Origin: Dama dama | Lineage: Eukaryota; Chordata; Mammalia; Artiodactyla; Cervidae | Direction of reading: 5' to 3' | NCBI RefSeq assembly: GCF_033118175.1 | Contig: NC_083701.1 | Span: 10,807,501 to 10,871,500 of the forward strand | Length of the DNA stretch: 64,000 nucleotides | Part shown: positions 10,693 through 22,256 of the stretch, piece after piece | Layout of the letters: every line of letters begins with the position of its first letter | Position numbering within the stretch: the stretch's first letter is position 1 | Notes under the pieces: generated by a model | What the model was told of the DNA's origin: nothing | Databases searched by the model: none | The model's input: only the letters and a program-made list of their open reading frames with translations | Program-made: the position numbers and the translations under genes

Positions 10693-11162
10693 ACAAGGAA
10701 GAATTTTAATCCAACAAGGGACGTGATTGGGTTTGTGTTTGGAAGGGATGGATGATGATGGGCGAGGATGAGGTCTGCAGTTGGGAAGACTGTTTGGGAG
10801 GCACTGGGAAAACTCCAGATGAGAAATAAGAGGGACCAGACAGTGAAAGAGAAGTGAGCCCGAGAGGATGAACTTGCTCCGTACTTAGGACAGAGAGTTG
10901 ACAGTTTCCAGGACTGACTGTGTGGGGGGGATGAGGGTGAAGGAGGAACCCAGGCTGGACCTGAGGATCTGCACCTGGGACAGAAGAAGGAGTCACCGTG
11001 CCCCATCTTTCCCAGCTGGCCTTCCCAGGAGAGGTGACCAAGGAGGGTGAGCCACCTTCATGCCCAATTCCTGGGTTCCAGGGGCAAGAGATCTAGAACC
11101 TCACCTAGCAGCTGGCTGGATGAAGTCTCTGACTCTGGGGTACAAGCTGAAGCCAGGAACTA
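10693..11162. other. Intron, nothing recognised
   Basis: Moderately GC-rich intronic sequence. Frames on the minus strand here are short and start or end in repeats; no gene supported. Confidence 0.6.
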
Positions 11163-11174
11163 AAACACCAGCCA

Positions 11175-11328
11175 GGGTCTTCCCTGGTGGTCCAGTACTT
11201 GAGACTCCATGCTTCCAATGCAGAGGGTGCAAGTTCGATCCCTAGTCAGGAACTAAGATCCCATATGCCGTGCAGGGTATAGCCAAAAAAAAAAAAACCT
11301 TTCTAATAATAAAAAAAAAAAATAAATG
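11175..11328 (+). mobile_element. CHR-type SINE with perfect target duplication
   Basis: GGGTCTTCCCTGGTGGTCCA head and A-rich tail. It is flanked by the 12-bp direct repeat AAACACCAGCCA (11163-11174 and 11329-11340). Confidence 0.9.
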
Positions 11329-11340
11329 AAACACCAGCCA

Positions 11341-13383
11341 ACACCCCAACCTCACTTGCTCAGTGAAGAAAACACACTGACAGTGAAGACAGCTTCCAAG
11401 TTTGAGCTCTGACCAGACAGCCCACATATGTTGGGAACTGAGTGGCCCGTGGGCTCAGACAGCCCAGCCTTTCTTCACTGTGAGCGCTTTTCCTCTCCAA
11501 CTCACTTTATTTCTGATTGATTCTCTGAGACTGAACAGATGGTAGGTGCCTTGCAGTTGCCTTCCTTCCGTCATGGACTCTTTAGCAGATGAGCCAATCT
11601 TTGCTCATATGACCACAGCGAATTCCCAGGCCCAAAGCAAAAATTAATGGACCCTGGCAAAGAAAGACAGTGCTTTGCCTGGCTCTTTCCTTTAATTTCC
11701 GCATGCCTGCAGCTGTTCCTCTCCCAGAAGGGGAAACTGAGGAAAGACCAGAAGATACCTTTTGTAATTAGAGAAGAGTGTATCTAAGTCTGCATGCATG
11801 GTAATAAGAGAAAGGGAGGGAAGGAGGGGAGAAAGGGAGAGGGAAAAGGTAGGAGGGAAAAGAGAGAGGGAGCAAGCAAGAGAGGGAAAATAGAGAGGAA
11901 AGAAAGAGGCACAGGATCTTAATTCTTTCTGTGCATCTTACTGGCTGCCTGTATGTATTATACTTGACCTCTCTGAAGCCTGTTTTCTCATCTATAAAAT
12001 AATGCCAGCTTCCCAGGGTTGCTATAAGCATCAAATGAGCCATTTTGATAAATTCTGACTCCCTTTCCCTTCCTGAGTCATATTTCCACCTAATCAAGAG
12101 GCTACAAATACTGACCTCTCGGGGTTGCTACGAGGATCAGATATACCTCTGGACTCATGGGCTCTTTGCCAGTTCTAAAGTGTGGTACGAATGTCATCTT
12201 TCAGTCTGCATTTCTGTTTTCCTGTTGCACCACCAGCCACCATAGGCTTTTCACTCATTTCCCAGATCCCTGTCTCCCCAGCAAATGCCCAGTTATGATA
12301 CCAGCCCACACCCTGTTTTAATGACATACTGCAAATTAGAACTTAAGGTCTAGAAATGTTTTGGATGGAGCTGTTTACAAATTCTTTGTCATTCATTTTC
12401 AGACTCGATTTCAGAAATGAAAGGTTTCCTTGCCTCTCACGTGCATCAACAATGCAAAAGAAAATTCAGAATCCCTGATGCCTGAGTAGCTCTATAATTA
12501 GATAAAAATTGCAATTGATGTTATAATGTTTACATGTGCAGAAATAAATGAATGCTGAAGAGCTGCTGCAGAGATTTGCAGAGGAATGTTTATGTAGCGC
12601 CAGTAGCTTGCTTAGAAAGCCTATCTTGCCATTAATATTCTTCCCAGAGATCTTTAAAATGCTTTTACTGATTTTTACCATGAATAGAGAAAGAAAATGA
12701 ATGGTTGTTTTTTTTTTTTTTTGAGCTCTTATTATGTGCTAAGCATTACATTGCTTTGTTATTTTACCCTCAGAGCCTCCTTTAAGAGGTGGACTTAAAA
12801 ATCCTGGTTTTGCAGATAAAAATAAGTTACTGGGAAAAAAAAAATTTAAGTAAGATGCTCAGAAGAATTCACTACCTTGCCCCAGGTGTGTTATTGGCTG
12901 TGTTTCAGAGCTACTGGTTCAAACACACAGGGCTTTGCTCTTAGTTACTTTTTACCTCCTGCCCATCAGGACTTCCTGGGACGAACTGAGCTTCCTTGCT
13001 TAAAGGAAGAGATGGTCTGGCCAAAGGGAGAAGATGACCAAATCTCTTCCCACCGGGAAAGTTAAGGCTCAAGCTTCCTGAGCATCCCATCCTCCTTCTG
13101 GATCTAGAAGGAGGGGAGGACAAGCATCTGAACTTTGCATAAACACTGACCTTGAGCAGCGACTCTGCCCTCTAGGAAGAACCAGGTCCACTGAACACCC
13201 CAGATGAATGCGGACCAGTAGGGCTGGTCCTTCCTCCTCTTGTAAAGGACGCATCACGGAGGGCAGGCAGAGGGGCTGGAGTGTGGATAGGAATACAGCC
13301 TATGGAGGCTGATGAGAAGAGAAAGTCTTCTCTCCCACAAAAAGCAAGTCAGTGAGTATTTATTGAGCACTTTCTGTGTACCT
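11341..13383. other. Intron, mostly unique sequence
   Basis: 11794-11905 is a purine (GA/GGGA) tract. About 11935-12040 resembles a MIR. 12340-12680 is AT-rich single-copy-looking sequence with no repeat signature. A T-run lies near 12708-12722, with MIR-like text after it. About 13350-13383 is MIR-like (TTATTGAGCACTTTCTGTGT). No exon seen. Confidence 0.55.
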
Positions 13384-13395
13384 AGCCTTATGCCA

Positions 13396-13601
13396 GGGCT
13401 TCCCAGGTGGCGCTAGTGGTAATTCAGGAGAATTAAGAGACATGAGTTCCATCTCTGGGTTGGAAAGATCCCCTGGAGAAGGAAATGGCAACCCACTGTG
13501 GTATTCTTGCCTGGGAAATCCCATGGACAGAGGCGCCTTGCAGGCTACAGTCCATGGGGTTGCAAAGAGTCAGACAACCAAAGCGGCTTAGCACAAGCAG
13601 A
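13396..13601 (+). mobile_element. Bov-tA SINE with perfect target duplication
   Basis: A sense copy, GGGCTTCCCAGGTGGCGCTA...GCGGCTTAGCACAAGC, flanked by the 12-bp repeat AGCCTTATGCCA (13384-13395 and 13602-13613). Confidence 0.92.
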
Positions 13602-13613
13602 AGCCTTATGCCA

Positions 13614-15050
13614 AGTGTCTTGGAAGAATCCAAAGAAGGCTGAGCCTTGAAGAATGACCAGGATGTCCCTGCCCTGCACCCCACCACCACCACCCCCAGA
13701 GAGTGAGAAAATACAGAGGTAAGAGGAACGTTTCGGGCATGTGCTTGAGGATTGCCCAGAGGGTACAGAGAGGTGGGGAAAGAAAAAAGGCAGCGGTGAG
13801 AACCTGCCAGGCCGGTACACCATGCGGAGGTCTGTAGACCACCCAGATGGCAGCCTTGACCTTCAGAGTCCAAGTCTCCCACTGAGCTGCTTTCAGACTC
13901 CCCCTTGCCTGATTTGCCTCTGCCTTCGCTTTGGAACAAGTATTCTCAGCGGCTGCCTCACATTATTAAGCTGCATCAGCGTCAGCCTTGGAATTGGCCC
14001 CTTCTCTCCTGGGAGCACCTGACAAAGTGATCTGCCTGACTTCTTCGTCGTTTGCCTCCCCTGGGTGCCCAGGAATAATGGTGTGTTGTCAGGGAGTGTT
14101 TTTCCACCCTGTCTGGGGGGAAGTTTCCCATCTGTGTGGAGCCCTCTGGGAACCCACTGCTGCACAGACCTTCTGTTCTTATCTTAAACTCCTGCAGAGA
14201 CTTCCCATCAAGGTGATTCATAAAATCAAAACTGTGCAGGCATTAAAAAAAAAACAAAAACCCTCCAACAACGATATAGGATGACTATAGGAGAAGTCAT
14301 TTTCCAGCCTTCATGATGGTTGACCATGCAGAGGAAATTGACAGTCTACACACTGGTCACTCCCATTCTTCTGCTACTTTGCCCACATTCCCCAATCTTT
14401 CCTCCCTAAAATCCTACTCTTCAATCTCCAAGGCCTAACCTGAATGTCACCTCTTCTGGGAAGTCTTCCTTGATTTCCTTTCTTATTTTTTTAAATCATG
14501 TTTGTTGATTACCTTTTCTCTATCACAACACAGTATGTAATAGTTCATCATTTGCATATCCATATTCCCCTCTAGATTATGATCTCCTAGAAGATGGGCA
14601 AAATGTGTCTTTCATCTTGGTACCCCTGAAGAAGGGTACCCTAGGAAGGAAGCTTGTTGAATGAATAAAGATCACAGTAAAACCACAGAAACAAAAAAGA
14701 TTACTGCAATCATGGGACCTACATTACTCACCAAAATGGCTGGACTTAGCAAAGTGATGAAGCAGAGTGGACTTTCAATCCTAACTCTAATACTTACCAA
14801 CTCAGTAACTCCTGGGAAGTTGCTGCTCTCTGTGCCTTAACTCTTCATGTGAAAAAAGAGATCAAAAGACCTCTTAGGTTTGTTCTGAGGAATGGAAATG
14901 AGATATTATGTATTGATATTAAGTGCTCAGCACGTGCCTAAGGACATAATCAAGAGCTCAATACGGTACTTACGCTAGTGTTAGTCATAAGAAATCAGAA
15001 AATTTAGACAAGACAGTAAGAAGTGGTAGCACCAGCAGAAGATGGGTTCA
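13614..15050. other. Intron with L2 fragment
   Basis: 14360-14670 resembles an L2 3' part (AATGTCACCTCTTCTGGGAA; GATTATGATCTCCTAGAAG). 14750-14950 is MIR-like. ORFs at 13433-13939 are antisense SINE plus chance frames. Confidence 0.5.
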
Positions 15051-15168
15051 GGAATTTCCCTGGTGGTCTAGTGGTTAAGACACTGTGCTTCCACCACCGG
15101 GGGCACGAGTTCAATCCCTGGCTGGGGAAATTCTACATGCTGCATGGTGTGGCAAAAAAAAAAAAAGA
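15051..15168 (+). mobile_element. CHR-type SINE
   Basis: GGAATTTCCCTGGTGGTCTA head, GGTTAAGACACTGTGCTTCC, A-rich tail. A near-match GATGGGTTCA / GGTGGGTTCA flanks it. Confidence 0.85.
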
Positions 15169-15596
15169 AGGTGGGTTCAACTTCACTCAATGTACATTTA
15201 TTGAGTTCCAGCCAAAATATTAAAGCCAAATGAATGAACTTCATTTTATGGAGGAAGGAACAGATGCAAAACCTCCTACCACGTCCCTCAAGACACCATG
15301 TAACAGGCAACAGTTCACTGGCTAAAACAGAGGTAGGGAAACTTGAGGTGCCAGCAGAGGACCCAAATAGCTGGGCAGAGTAGAGAGAACAAAGGATAAA
15401 TCCCCAAGGAGAATCCTGGTGATAAGTTGGCTGATAAGGAGAGGAAGCAGATGCCTCCAGAGATGGGGTTTTAGATCACCACCTGACACCCAACAGAGGT
15501 GCTCAATAGGCAGGAGCTACCATGGGACATAGTGCTGAAGCTCCAGATGTGTAACTCGGAGTGATGTTGAAGCCTTAGGCAAATATGAGTCATATA
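15169..15596. other. Intron, nothing recognised
   Basis: No repeat or coding signal that I can support. Confidence 0.5.
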
Positions 15597-15606
15597 TACC
15601 CACCTC

Positions 15607-15822
15607 ATTGGAAAAGACCCTGATGCTGGGAGGGATTGGGGGCAGGAGGAGAAAGGGAAGACAGAGGATGAGATGGCTGGATGGCATCACCGACTCGATG
15701 GGCATGAGTTTGAGTAAACTCCAGGAGTTGGTGATGGACAGGGAGGCCTGGCGTGCTGCAATTCATGGGGTCGAAAAGAGTCGGACACGACTGAGCGACT
15801 GAACTGAACTGAACTGAACTGG
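15607..15822 (+). mobile_element. BovB/Bov-A2 3' end with (ACTGA)n tail
   Basis: A 5'-truncated sense copy (CATTGGAAAAGACCCTGATG...GAGTCGGACACGACTGAGCG) ending in GAACTGAACTGAACTGAACT. It is flanked by the 10-bp repeat TACCCACCTC (15597-15606 and 15823-15832, the first copy overlapping the element edge). Confidence 0.9.
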
Positions 15823-15832
15823 TACCCACCTC

Positions 15833-16344
15833 CCACACAGCACATAGTATAGCCTCTGCAAACTGTGATAATCACTAACCAAACTGAGCCACATGGAGAG
15901 GTGCCATGTTCAGTTCTCAGTATGGGAGCAGTCATGGGGGAAAGTGTTTCCTAACACCCACCTTGAGGGGGAAAGGGCATATGGAGCTCTCCCACAGCCA
16001 GAGTACTCAGATAAAATTCCAGTGGTGTGTTGCCTTGGCAGCAGCTGCCAAGTGAAAAAGAGGAATGATGAAATAAGTGGGGAAAAAATGGGCAGAAGCA
16101 ATAGATCAAGCCCAATATTTGATGTTCATTGGCAAGTTTCTCAAGAGAATATTTTATAGGGATGGATGTAATTTTTGAAAAGTCTCTTGTTAATAGCCCC
16201 TTTCCTGGGCAAACAGAGCTTTAGAGGAATTATTGGGTACAAGGAGAAGGGAAAGGTGATTGTGAACATGATTGTCAGGGTTGCACAGTGAAGGGGGATC
16301 CCATCATTAATGCCACGCGACCCAACATTCTGTGTTTCCCACAG
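15833..16344. other. Intron 5' of exon 16345
   Basis: Unique-looking sequence ending in the acceptor TGTGTTTCCCACAG. No repeats named. Confidence 0.6.
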
Positions 16345-16546
16345 GGTGATGCCCATGGCCATCCAGTTTTCCATCCTGATCATGCTGCACTCGGCTCTGG
16401 TCCTCATCACTACGGCAGAGGATTACAAGTGTTTGCCCCTGGTCCTCCGGAAGACCTGCTGTTGGATTAACGAGACCTATTTGGCCAGGAATGTCATCAT
16501 CTTTGCATCCATCTTGATTAATTTCCTGGGCGCCATCCTAAATATC
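16345..16546 (+). CDS. ADCY8: ADCY8 internal exon: two membrane helices of the second cassette
   Basis: This is a 202-nt coding exon. The acceptor is ...TTTCCCACAG before 16345 and the donor is GTAAGC at 16547. The first base completes a codon begun in the previous exon outside the window; 67 codons follow and the exon ends in phase 0. The translation has a hydrophobic segment (about residues 4-24, ending LITTAEDYKC), a basic, cysteine-containing loop (LRKTCCWINETYLARN) and a second hydrophobic segment (VIIFASILINFLGAILNI). Counting back from the cytosolic C2 domain, these should be the eighth and ninth membrane helices, which places the loop and its NET sequon on the cytosolic side. The helices anchor the enzyme and do not take part in catalysis. 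Identity rests on recognition of the ADCY8 loop sequence and the exon order that follows. Confidence 0.95.
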
Positions 16547-18567
16547 GTAAGCATTGCAAGTCCTTTGGTGTCTAGTGTGTAGTCAGGAATGAAGAGTTTA
16601 TAGAACCTGCAGCCTCTGGCATTGCCTTCCTTGGAACTAATTATTAAATCCTTTGTGTATCTGGTCAAACCCCAAGTTCAGGGTTAGAGAAAGAAGACGT
16701 GGCTATACTGTCAGAACCGTGCATTTTACTGGTGGAAAACGGTGGTGGAGGTTATTTGCTCTAGAGGCACTGCAAGTGCCCTTAAGTTTCTGTACTTCAG
16801 TGGCCAGTCAATTAAAGTCGTAAACAAGAGTTATTCCTCATTAAGTTCCCACCTGCTGTGTGCCATGCTCTGAGGGAGGAGTTGTCTGTGCTCTCTGTAT
16901 TTAGTTCTCGCATAAACCCCGTGAGGTAAGTCTCTTTATCCCCACTTTACGGCTGAGGAAACTGAGGCTCAGAGACATGAAATAACTTGCTAATAAGGTC
17001 TGTCTGACTCCATGACTCACGCTCATTCTCGTTAGCCCAACTGTATCTCTGGGAGGGGAAGCGGGGAGAATGGAAATAAGTAGCTGTCATTTATTGAGCA
17101 CCTACTGTGTGCCACAGGTAGGTATTACTGTTCCCACCTAACAGATGCGGAAGCTGCCTTTCAGGAAGGTTGGGCATCTTGCCTATGATGTTCTAAGAGT
17201 TCATACCAGATGTGACACATCAAACTCAGATGAATCTCCAACTGCCATATTTATCACTGTCTTTAACTTGGTGATCCATGCTTCAGTGAATTCATATTCT
17301 CTCTAGAATGGTAACATGGTAGTTATAGGCATTTTCTGTGTCTATCCCAATAGTCTTGTGTTGTTCATGGTTTAGGAACCTAGATGTTTAGGAGAGATTT
17401 ATCTGATTCCAGGCTCTGAACATTGAAGGAGACTAATTAAGGCATCATCTTGTGGCCAAAGCCATCATTGTGTCCTTTGGGCCTGAGGGAGGGTCTCCAA
17501 GTGTTCAGGGAGCCCAACTGTTGGACAATTGTCAGCCCGTAAGTCAGAGATTTACACTGCCTGAAATCCATTGTTCACACTGGACCAATAATTACCTAGT
17601 GTCCACGTTGCTCAAGCTCTGTGGTTGGCCTTGTTATAAAGAGACTATGGGACAAAGAAAAGGGGAATCATAGTCTAATTAAATTCCTCATCTAATGAAC
17701 ATTTTATAGATGACGGCAATTAAAACCAGAAGTCCTTAGTCATTGATCATGGACTGCAGAGCTGTAGCCAGGATCTCAACTCTCGATGAATCAGATGTTT
17801 CTGGGGCGTCCCAGTGACTGTAGGTCAAGGTTGCCACTGGGGCCAACTGTCCCACAGTGTTGTGGGAGGAAGTTCAGAGGCTTTGGAGTCAGATAGACCT
17901 GTGTTCAAATCTCACCTCCACCACTTACCAGCTCGGTGACCCTGGACAAGTTACTTTACTTCTCAGAGTTTCATATTTTCCAGTTGTAAAATGGGGATAA
18001 AAGTAGTGGCTACATCACAAGAGGGTTGTGACACCTTTTTTGTGCAAAGTGTCTGCCACAGCCTAGGCATTCAGCCAGTGGTAGCTATTCTCTTATGAGT
18101 GCTAAAAGATCTCCTGCAGCAACTTCTAGTCTAGGAAATGCTCACCACCCCAATGCTAAGAGTCTTTCTGGAAAGCATGCGCTGTGGGTCCCTTGAGTCC
18201 CCCCAGCTGTTCATGTGGAGACAGGCTGTGAGTGTTCCCCACCTGGTTCTCTCTTCCGTGCCCCACAGGCGCACTCCAGCGACCCTCCATGATGGGGCTG
18301 GTGGAGCAGTCTTACGCTAGTTTCGTGACTGGCTTGTGAATTTTTTTTCTGAGCCAGTCCTTTCTTTAAAATGAAACAGAAGATCCCGGCTGGGCTTGCA
18401 TTCTGAAATCCAGCCCCTCGAGGGCCCGGTCTGCCCCAGTTATTTGCCGAAGCCCCGCAGCAATAGCACAGGACTCCGTTTCCAGCTCGCACTGACTTTG
18501 TTGTTCCTGTGTTTTTTTTTGTTTTGTTTTTTGTTGTGTTTTTTTTTTTTTTTTTCTTAATCCGCAG
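16547..18567. other. Intron before the cassette exon, with MIR fossils
   Basis: MIR-like blocks lie at about 16845-17010, 17085-17230 and 17875-18085 (GTGTTCAAATCTCACCTCCA; GGTGACCCTGGACAAGTTAC). The rest looks unique. 18500-18555 is T/G-rich and ends in a 17-base T run before the acceptor. Confidence 0.6.
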
Positions 18568-18657
18568 CTGTGGTGTGATTTTGACAAGTCGATACCCTTG
18601 AAGAACCTGACTTTCAATTCCTCAGCTGTGTTTACAGATATCTGCTCCTACCCAGAG
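18568..18657 (+). CDS. ADCY8: ADCY8 90-nt cassette exon: extracellular glycosylated loop (skipped in AC8-B)
   Basis: This exon is exactly 90 nt (30 codons), phase 0 on both sides, with acceptor AATCCGCAG and donor GTATTT. It encodes LWCDFDKS...SYPE with two adjacent N-glycosylation sequons, NLT and NSS (codons 13-15 and 17-19), and two cysteines. They fall in the extracellular loop before the next helix. In rat, isoform AC8-B is known to lack a 30-residue extracellular segment with two glycosylation sites; length, phase and content match this exon. Skipping it would join AAT-ATC directly to TAC-TTC without a frameshift. The acceptor follows a T17 run (18539-18555), and the region after the donor is a long pyrimidine tract. 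Whether skipping occurs in this species cannot be seen from DNA. Confidence 0.95.
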
Positions 18658-18759
18658 GTATTTATTCACGAGCTCCCCTCGGTGAGACTGGGGCTTAGGC
18701 ATCTTCACCAGCTCCGAATCGGCAGGACTGGCTAGCTCTCCAGGGGCCTGTCTGCCCTC

Positions 18760-18985
18760 CTCTGCCTTTTCCTCCTTCTTTTCTTCTTCTTCCCCTTTTC
18801 TGCCCTCCCTTCTCTCCTTGTATCTGCTTCTTCTCTTCTGTCTCTTTCCTGATCTCTTCTGCCTCTCTTTACCATTTCTCTCCTATTCTTCCTCCTCCTC
18901 TTCTTTCTTCTTCACTTCTTCCTCTGTCCACGCTCTTCTTTCCTTTGCCTCCCCTTCCCTCTCATTTCCCCTCAACTCCTCTTAA
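18760..18985. repeat. Long polypyrimidine (C/T) tract
   Basis: About 225 bp almost purely C and T on the + strand (TTTTCTTCTTCTTCCCCTTT and similar), beginning about 100 nt after the donor of the cassette exon. It is followed at 19055-19130 by a GGAA/GGAT purine block. Confidence 0.9.
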
Positions 18986-19174
18986 AACCCTAGAGCAGAA
19001 TGTGCTGTTGTCTCCAGTATAGGGCATAGTGCAGAGCTGTGGCTCAGAGTTTGCTGCATTGGAAAAGGAAAGGATGGAAGGAAGGATGGATAGAAGGAAG
19101 GGGAGATAGAAGGAAGGAAGGAAGCCAGTAGATCACAAATGCAGAAAACAACAACTGAACATAAATCAAAGTGG

Positions 19175-19315
19175 GACTTCCTTGAGAGTCCAGTGGTTAA
19201 GACTCCGCACTTCCACTGCAGGGGACATGGGTTCAATCCCTGGCTGGGGAACTAAGATCTCATATGCTGAACAGTGCGACCGAAAAAAAAAAAAAAAAAA
19301 GATAAGTAAATAAAT
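19175..19315 (+). mobile_element. CHR-type SINE
   Basis: GACTTCCTTGAGAGTCCAGT head, A18 tail. The flanking direct repeats ATAAATCAAAGTGG (19161-19174) and ATAAATTAAAGTGG (19316-19329) differ at one base. Confidence 0.9.
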
Positions 19316-19329
19316 ATAAATTAAAGTGG

Positions 19330-20833
19330 TACAGAAAGTGCCCAGAGCATCGCAGACTCAGGCGGTGTCCCAGCAGGCCACTTAACATTGTAGTATAAGC
19401 CTGACCATCTCCTGGCCCCTCACAGGGACTAGCCTGGCCCTGGGTCTTGGGGTCAACCTAAGGGTCAAGCAAAGGACAATCTTTGGCTCTGTTAAGCCAT
19501 GACCCAGACCTTTACATACTGGGATATAAACTCTAGGTCTGGAGGGAAGACAGTTGGGATGTCCCAGCAGACAGCAGCCAACCTTGAGGACCTTGGGTAG
19601 ACTTTTGTTCTCTGAGACTTCTTCCAGTATGTGGTGGGGGAAAGGCGCTCTGTTATCTGGCCTCAGCCCCAGAATTGGTCCAGGTGTTCTGAAAAGGACA
19701 GAAAGCCTCACGTCTGACCTCAGGTAATAGAGCATCTACTGGATATGTACAAAATCATTACATCTTCAAGATATGTGGAGGATGCTACTACCGTCTCCAT
19801 GTTGTACATAATGAAACAGAGGTTCAGAAAGTAGCTTGCTCACTGCTACTCCTGCCTGACCCACCTTTTTTCTCACTTCTTTTCATTCTTCCTTCTTTCT
19901 GTGTTTCCTTTCTTCATTCAGTTATCAAGACTTACTGCTGCAGTTCAAACCACATCTGGCTTATTCATGAGCTCACACTTCTGAATTCAGGCTCCATCCC
20001 TAGGGAAGAACAAGGCTCTTCCTAAGGAAGTTCTGGGCAGGATGGGACTAGCTCTGGTTTCACAGCTGTGTGGGGCAGACCATGTGCTCTGGAACTTCCT
20101 CCCACCAAGAAAGGAGTGATCTCCGATTTTGTAGAGTCTGTGGGACACCAGTCCCCTGAGAACACCTTTATCTGGAGAGCATGAAGAGTGTCCAAGGGGC
20201 AGTAAGTTGGCCAAGAATCAGATATTTAGAGTTAGGCAAGAGCTGGATTTCACTCCTAACTGAGCCCCTTTACTTGCTAGCAGTGGAATCTTGAATCAGT
20301 TCAAACTCTTTCTGAACCTCAGCTTCCTCATCTGTAAAGTGGGAAAAATAATACCTTCTTTGCACAGTGATTGTGGAGTTACAGAATATCAGGTTCTCAT
20401 GGTGCCTACCTAAATGAGTTGGCAAACGTCGAGCTTCTAACATGTGATCTGACTTGAAGCTGGTGTTTAAGTATTAATCTGGGCCTCTGATTCAATGCTG
20501 TGTATATACCCCTTGCCTCAAACTTGAACTCCCAAACTCAGGACCACAGCACTCATGGATTTCCCACGCCTAAAAAGTGGTGGGTAAGCGTTTGGATCAC
20601 ATAAGTTCATCTCTGTGCCTCTGTTTCCTTCTCTGCAAAATGAAGACGGAAACAATACCTTCCTCATGGGTAGTTGTGAGGATTAAGTGAATTAATCCAT
20701 GGAAAGTGTTTAGAGAAACACCTGCCACAACGTATCTGCTGATTAAATGTCAGCTGTGATTCATTTACTAAGTTAAAAAGTTTTGAACTTGCACCATAAA
20801 AATATATTTATCTGTAATATATACCAATGTCCT
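19330..20833. other. Intron with MIR fossils
   Basis: MIR-like text at about 19745-19860, 20240-20400 and 20590-20760 (CTGAACCTCAGCTTCCTCAT). No exon seen. Confidence 0.5.
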
Positions 20834-21062
20834 GGGCTTTTCCAGGTGGTGCTAGTGGTAAAGAACCCACCTGCCAAAGCAGGAGAAGTAAAAGATGCAG
20901 GTTCAGTCCCTGAGTCAGGAAGATCTCTTGAAGGAGGGCTTAACAACCCGCTCCAGTGTTCTTGCCTGGAGAATCCCATGGACAGAGGAGACTGGTGGGT
21001 TATGTATAGTCCATGGGTCACGAAGAGTCAGCTGTGACTGAAGCAACTTAGCATGCACACAG
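20834..21062 (+). mobile_element. Bov-tA SINE
   Basis: A sense copy, GGGCTTTTCCAGGTGGTGCT...AAGCAACTTAGCATGCACAC. Confidence 0.87.
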
Positions 21063-21192
21063 GCACCATTGTACTAAAGTGTCATGTACATTATGAAACA
21101 TATTCGTAAAATCGAAATGTTAAAAATGAGATAAAATAAATCAATCAGTTTTAATATTAAAATTTTCCTCCCAAGACAGAGGATCATCTTGC

Positions 21193-21394
21193 CCAGGGGC
21201 CAGCAAACTATGACCACAGGCCCAATTCCACTTGCCACCTGTTTTGTAGATAGTTTTACTGGGCCACAGACACACCCATTTATTAGCAATGTCTTTATGG
21301 CTGCTTTTATAACATAACGGTAGAGTTGAGTAGTGGTAACTAAGTCGAAAATATTCGCTATCTGGCCCTTGCCAGGCAAAGTTTGCCAAATTCT
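21193..21394. mobile_element. hAT-type DNA transposon fossil
   Basis: Ends CAGGGGCCAGCAAACT and AAAGTTTGCCAAATTCTG form imperfect terminal inverted repeats. The body (CCACCTGTTTTGTAGATAGT; GGCTGCTTTTATAAC) resembles a common non-autonomous mammalian hAT family. The exact family is uncertain. Confidence 0.6.
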
Positions 21395-22256
21395 GATATC
21401 TCCTCAGGTGCAGGAATCCCACTGGCCTAAAATGTGAGCACCTGGACTCTTTCCATCATCAGCTACTACAGCAACCTTGTTAAACCCACCATTTACCATC
21501 TTGATATATCTGGCCATGTTTCTCTACCCAAGGATTTGTCTACCAAAGTAGAAGGAATCAGACATTCAAACCTTCTAAAAGGCTTAATTTGCACAGCCAT
21601 CTCCCATCACTCACAAGTGTGTATCCCCAAGCAAATCACTTTCTCTCTCTGAGTCTTGGTTTCCTCATCTGTATACTGGACCTCTCTACCTCCCCCATGG
21701 GGAACAGTTCTCAATCCAGAAGCAGGTAATTAAGCTTTGTGATGTGGCATAAACATAAAAGCCTGTCATCATATATGGTATAAAGTAAAGTTTATTTCTG
21801 AACTGGAGCTTGCCAATTACTAAAGAAAAAAAAAGAGTGAGGATATAGGAAATGATCATGAAGAAAGTCATGTTCCAGCTATGATTCGAGAAGTAGTCTA
21901 GGAGAGCAAAGAGCCATAAGTTTGTAAAGTGAATGACAGTCACATGCACAAACCATTCTCATCATCTCAAAATCCAGAATATGGTTCTCAGATTAAATGG
22001 GAAGATTTTCATTTTACAATCAAACCCCTTTAAATATGCTATAGCAGATTGGAATAGTCATTGATCAGTCAGCTATACTTGCAAGAACAGTCAGAGTATG
22101 CTATGGTTTTAAAGGGTCCCTGAGAACCAGTTTTCCCTACAGGCATCAATCATCATTGGTGTCTTTACATCCTGGGACTTTCTCCCATTTCTCTTTCATG
22201 AATTCAGGTTCTACCCAGCCTTCAAACCTTTTCCAAGTGTACACAACCCCTTCAGA
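21395..22256. other. Intron, MIR-like piece and unique sequence
   Basis: About 21600-21690 resembles a MIR 3' part. The rest is unassigned; no gene. Confidence 0.45.

Noticed and set aside
13433..13939. 168-residue minus-strand frame
   Set aside because: Its C-terminal third is Bov-tA translation and the rest is chance frame in intron.
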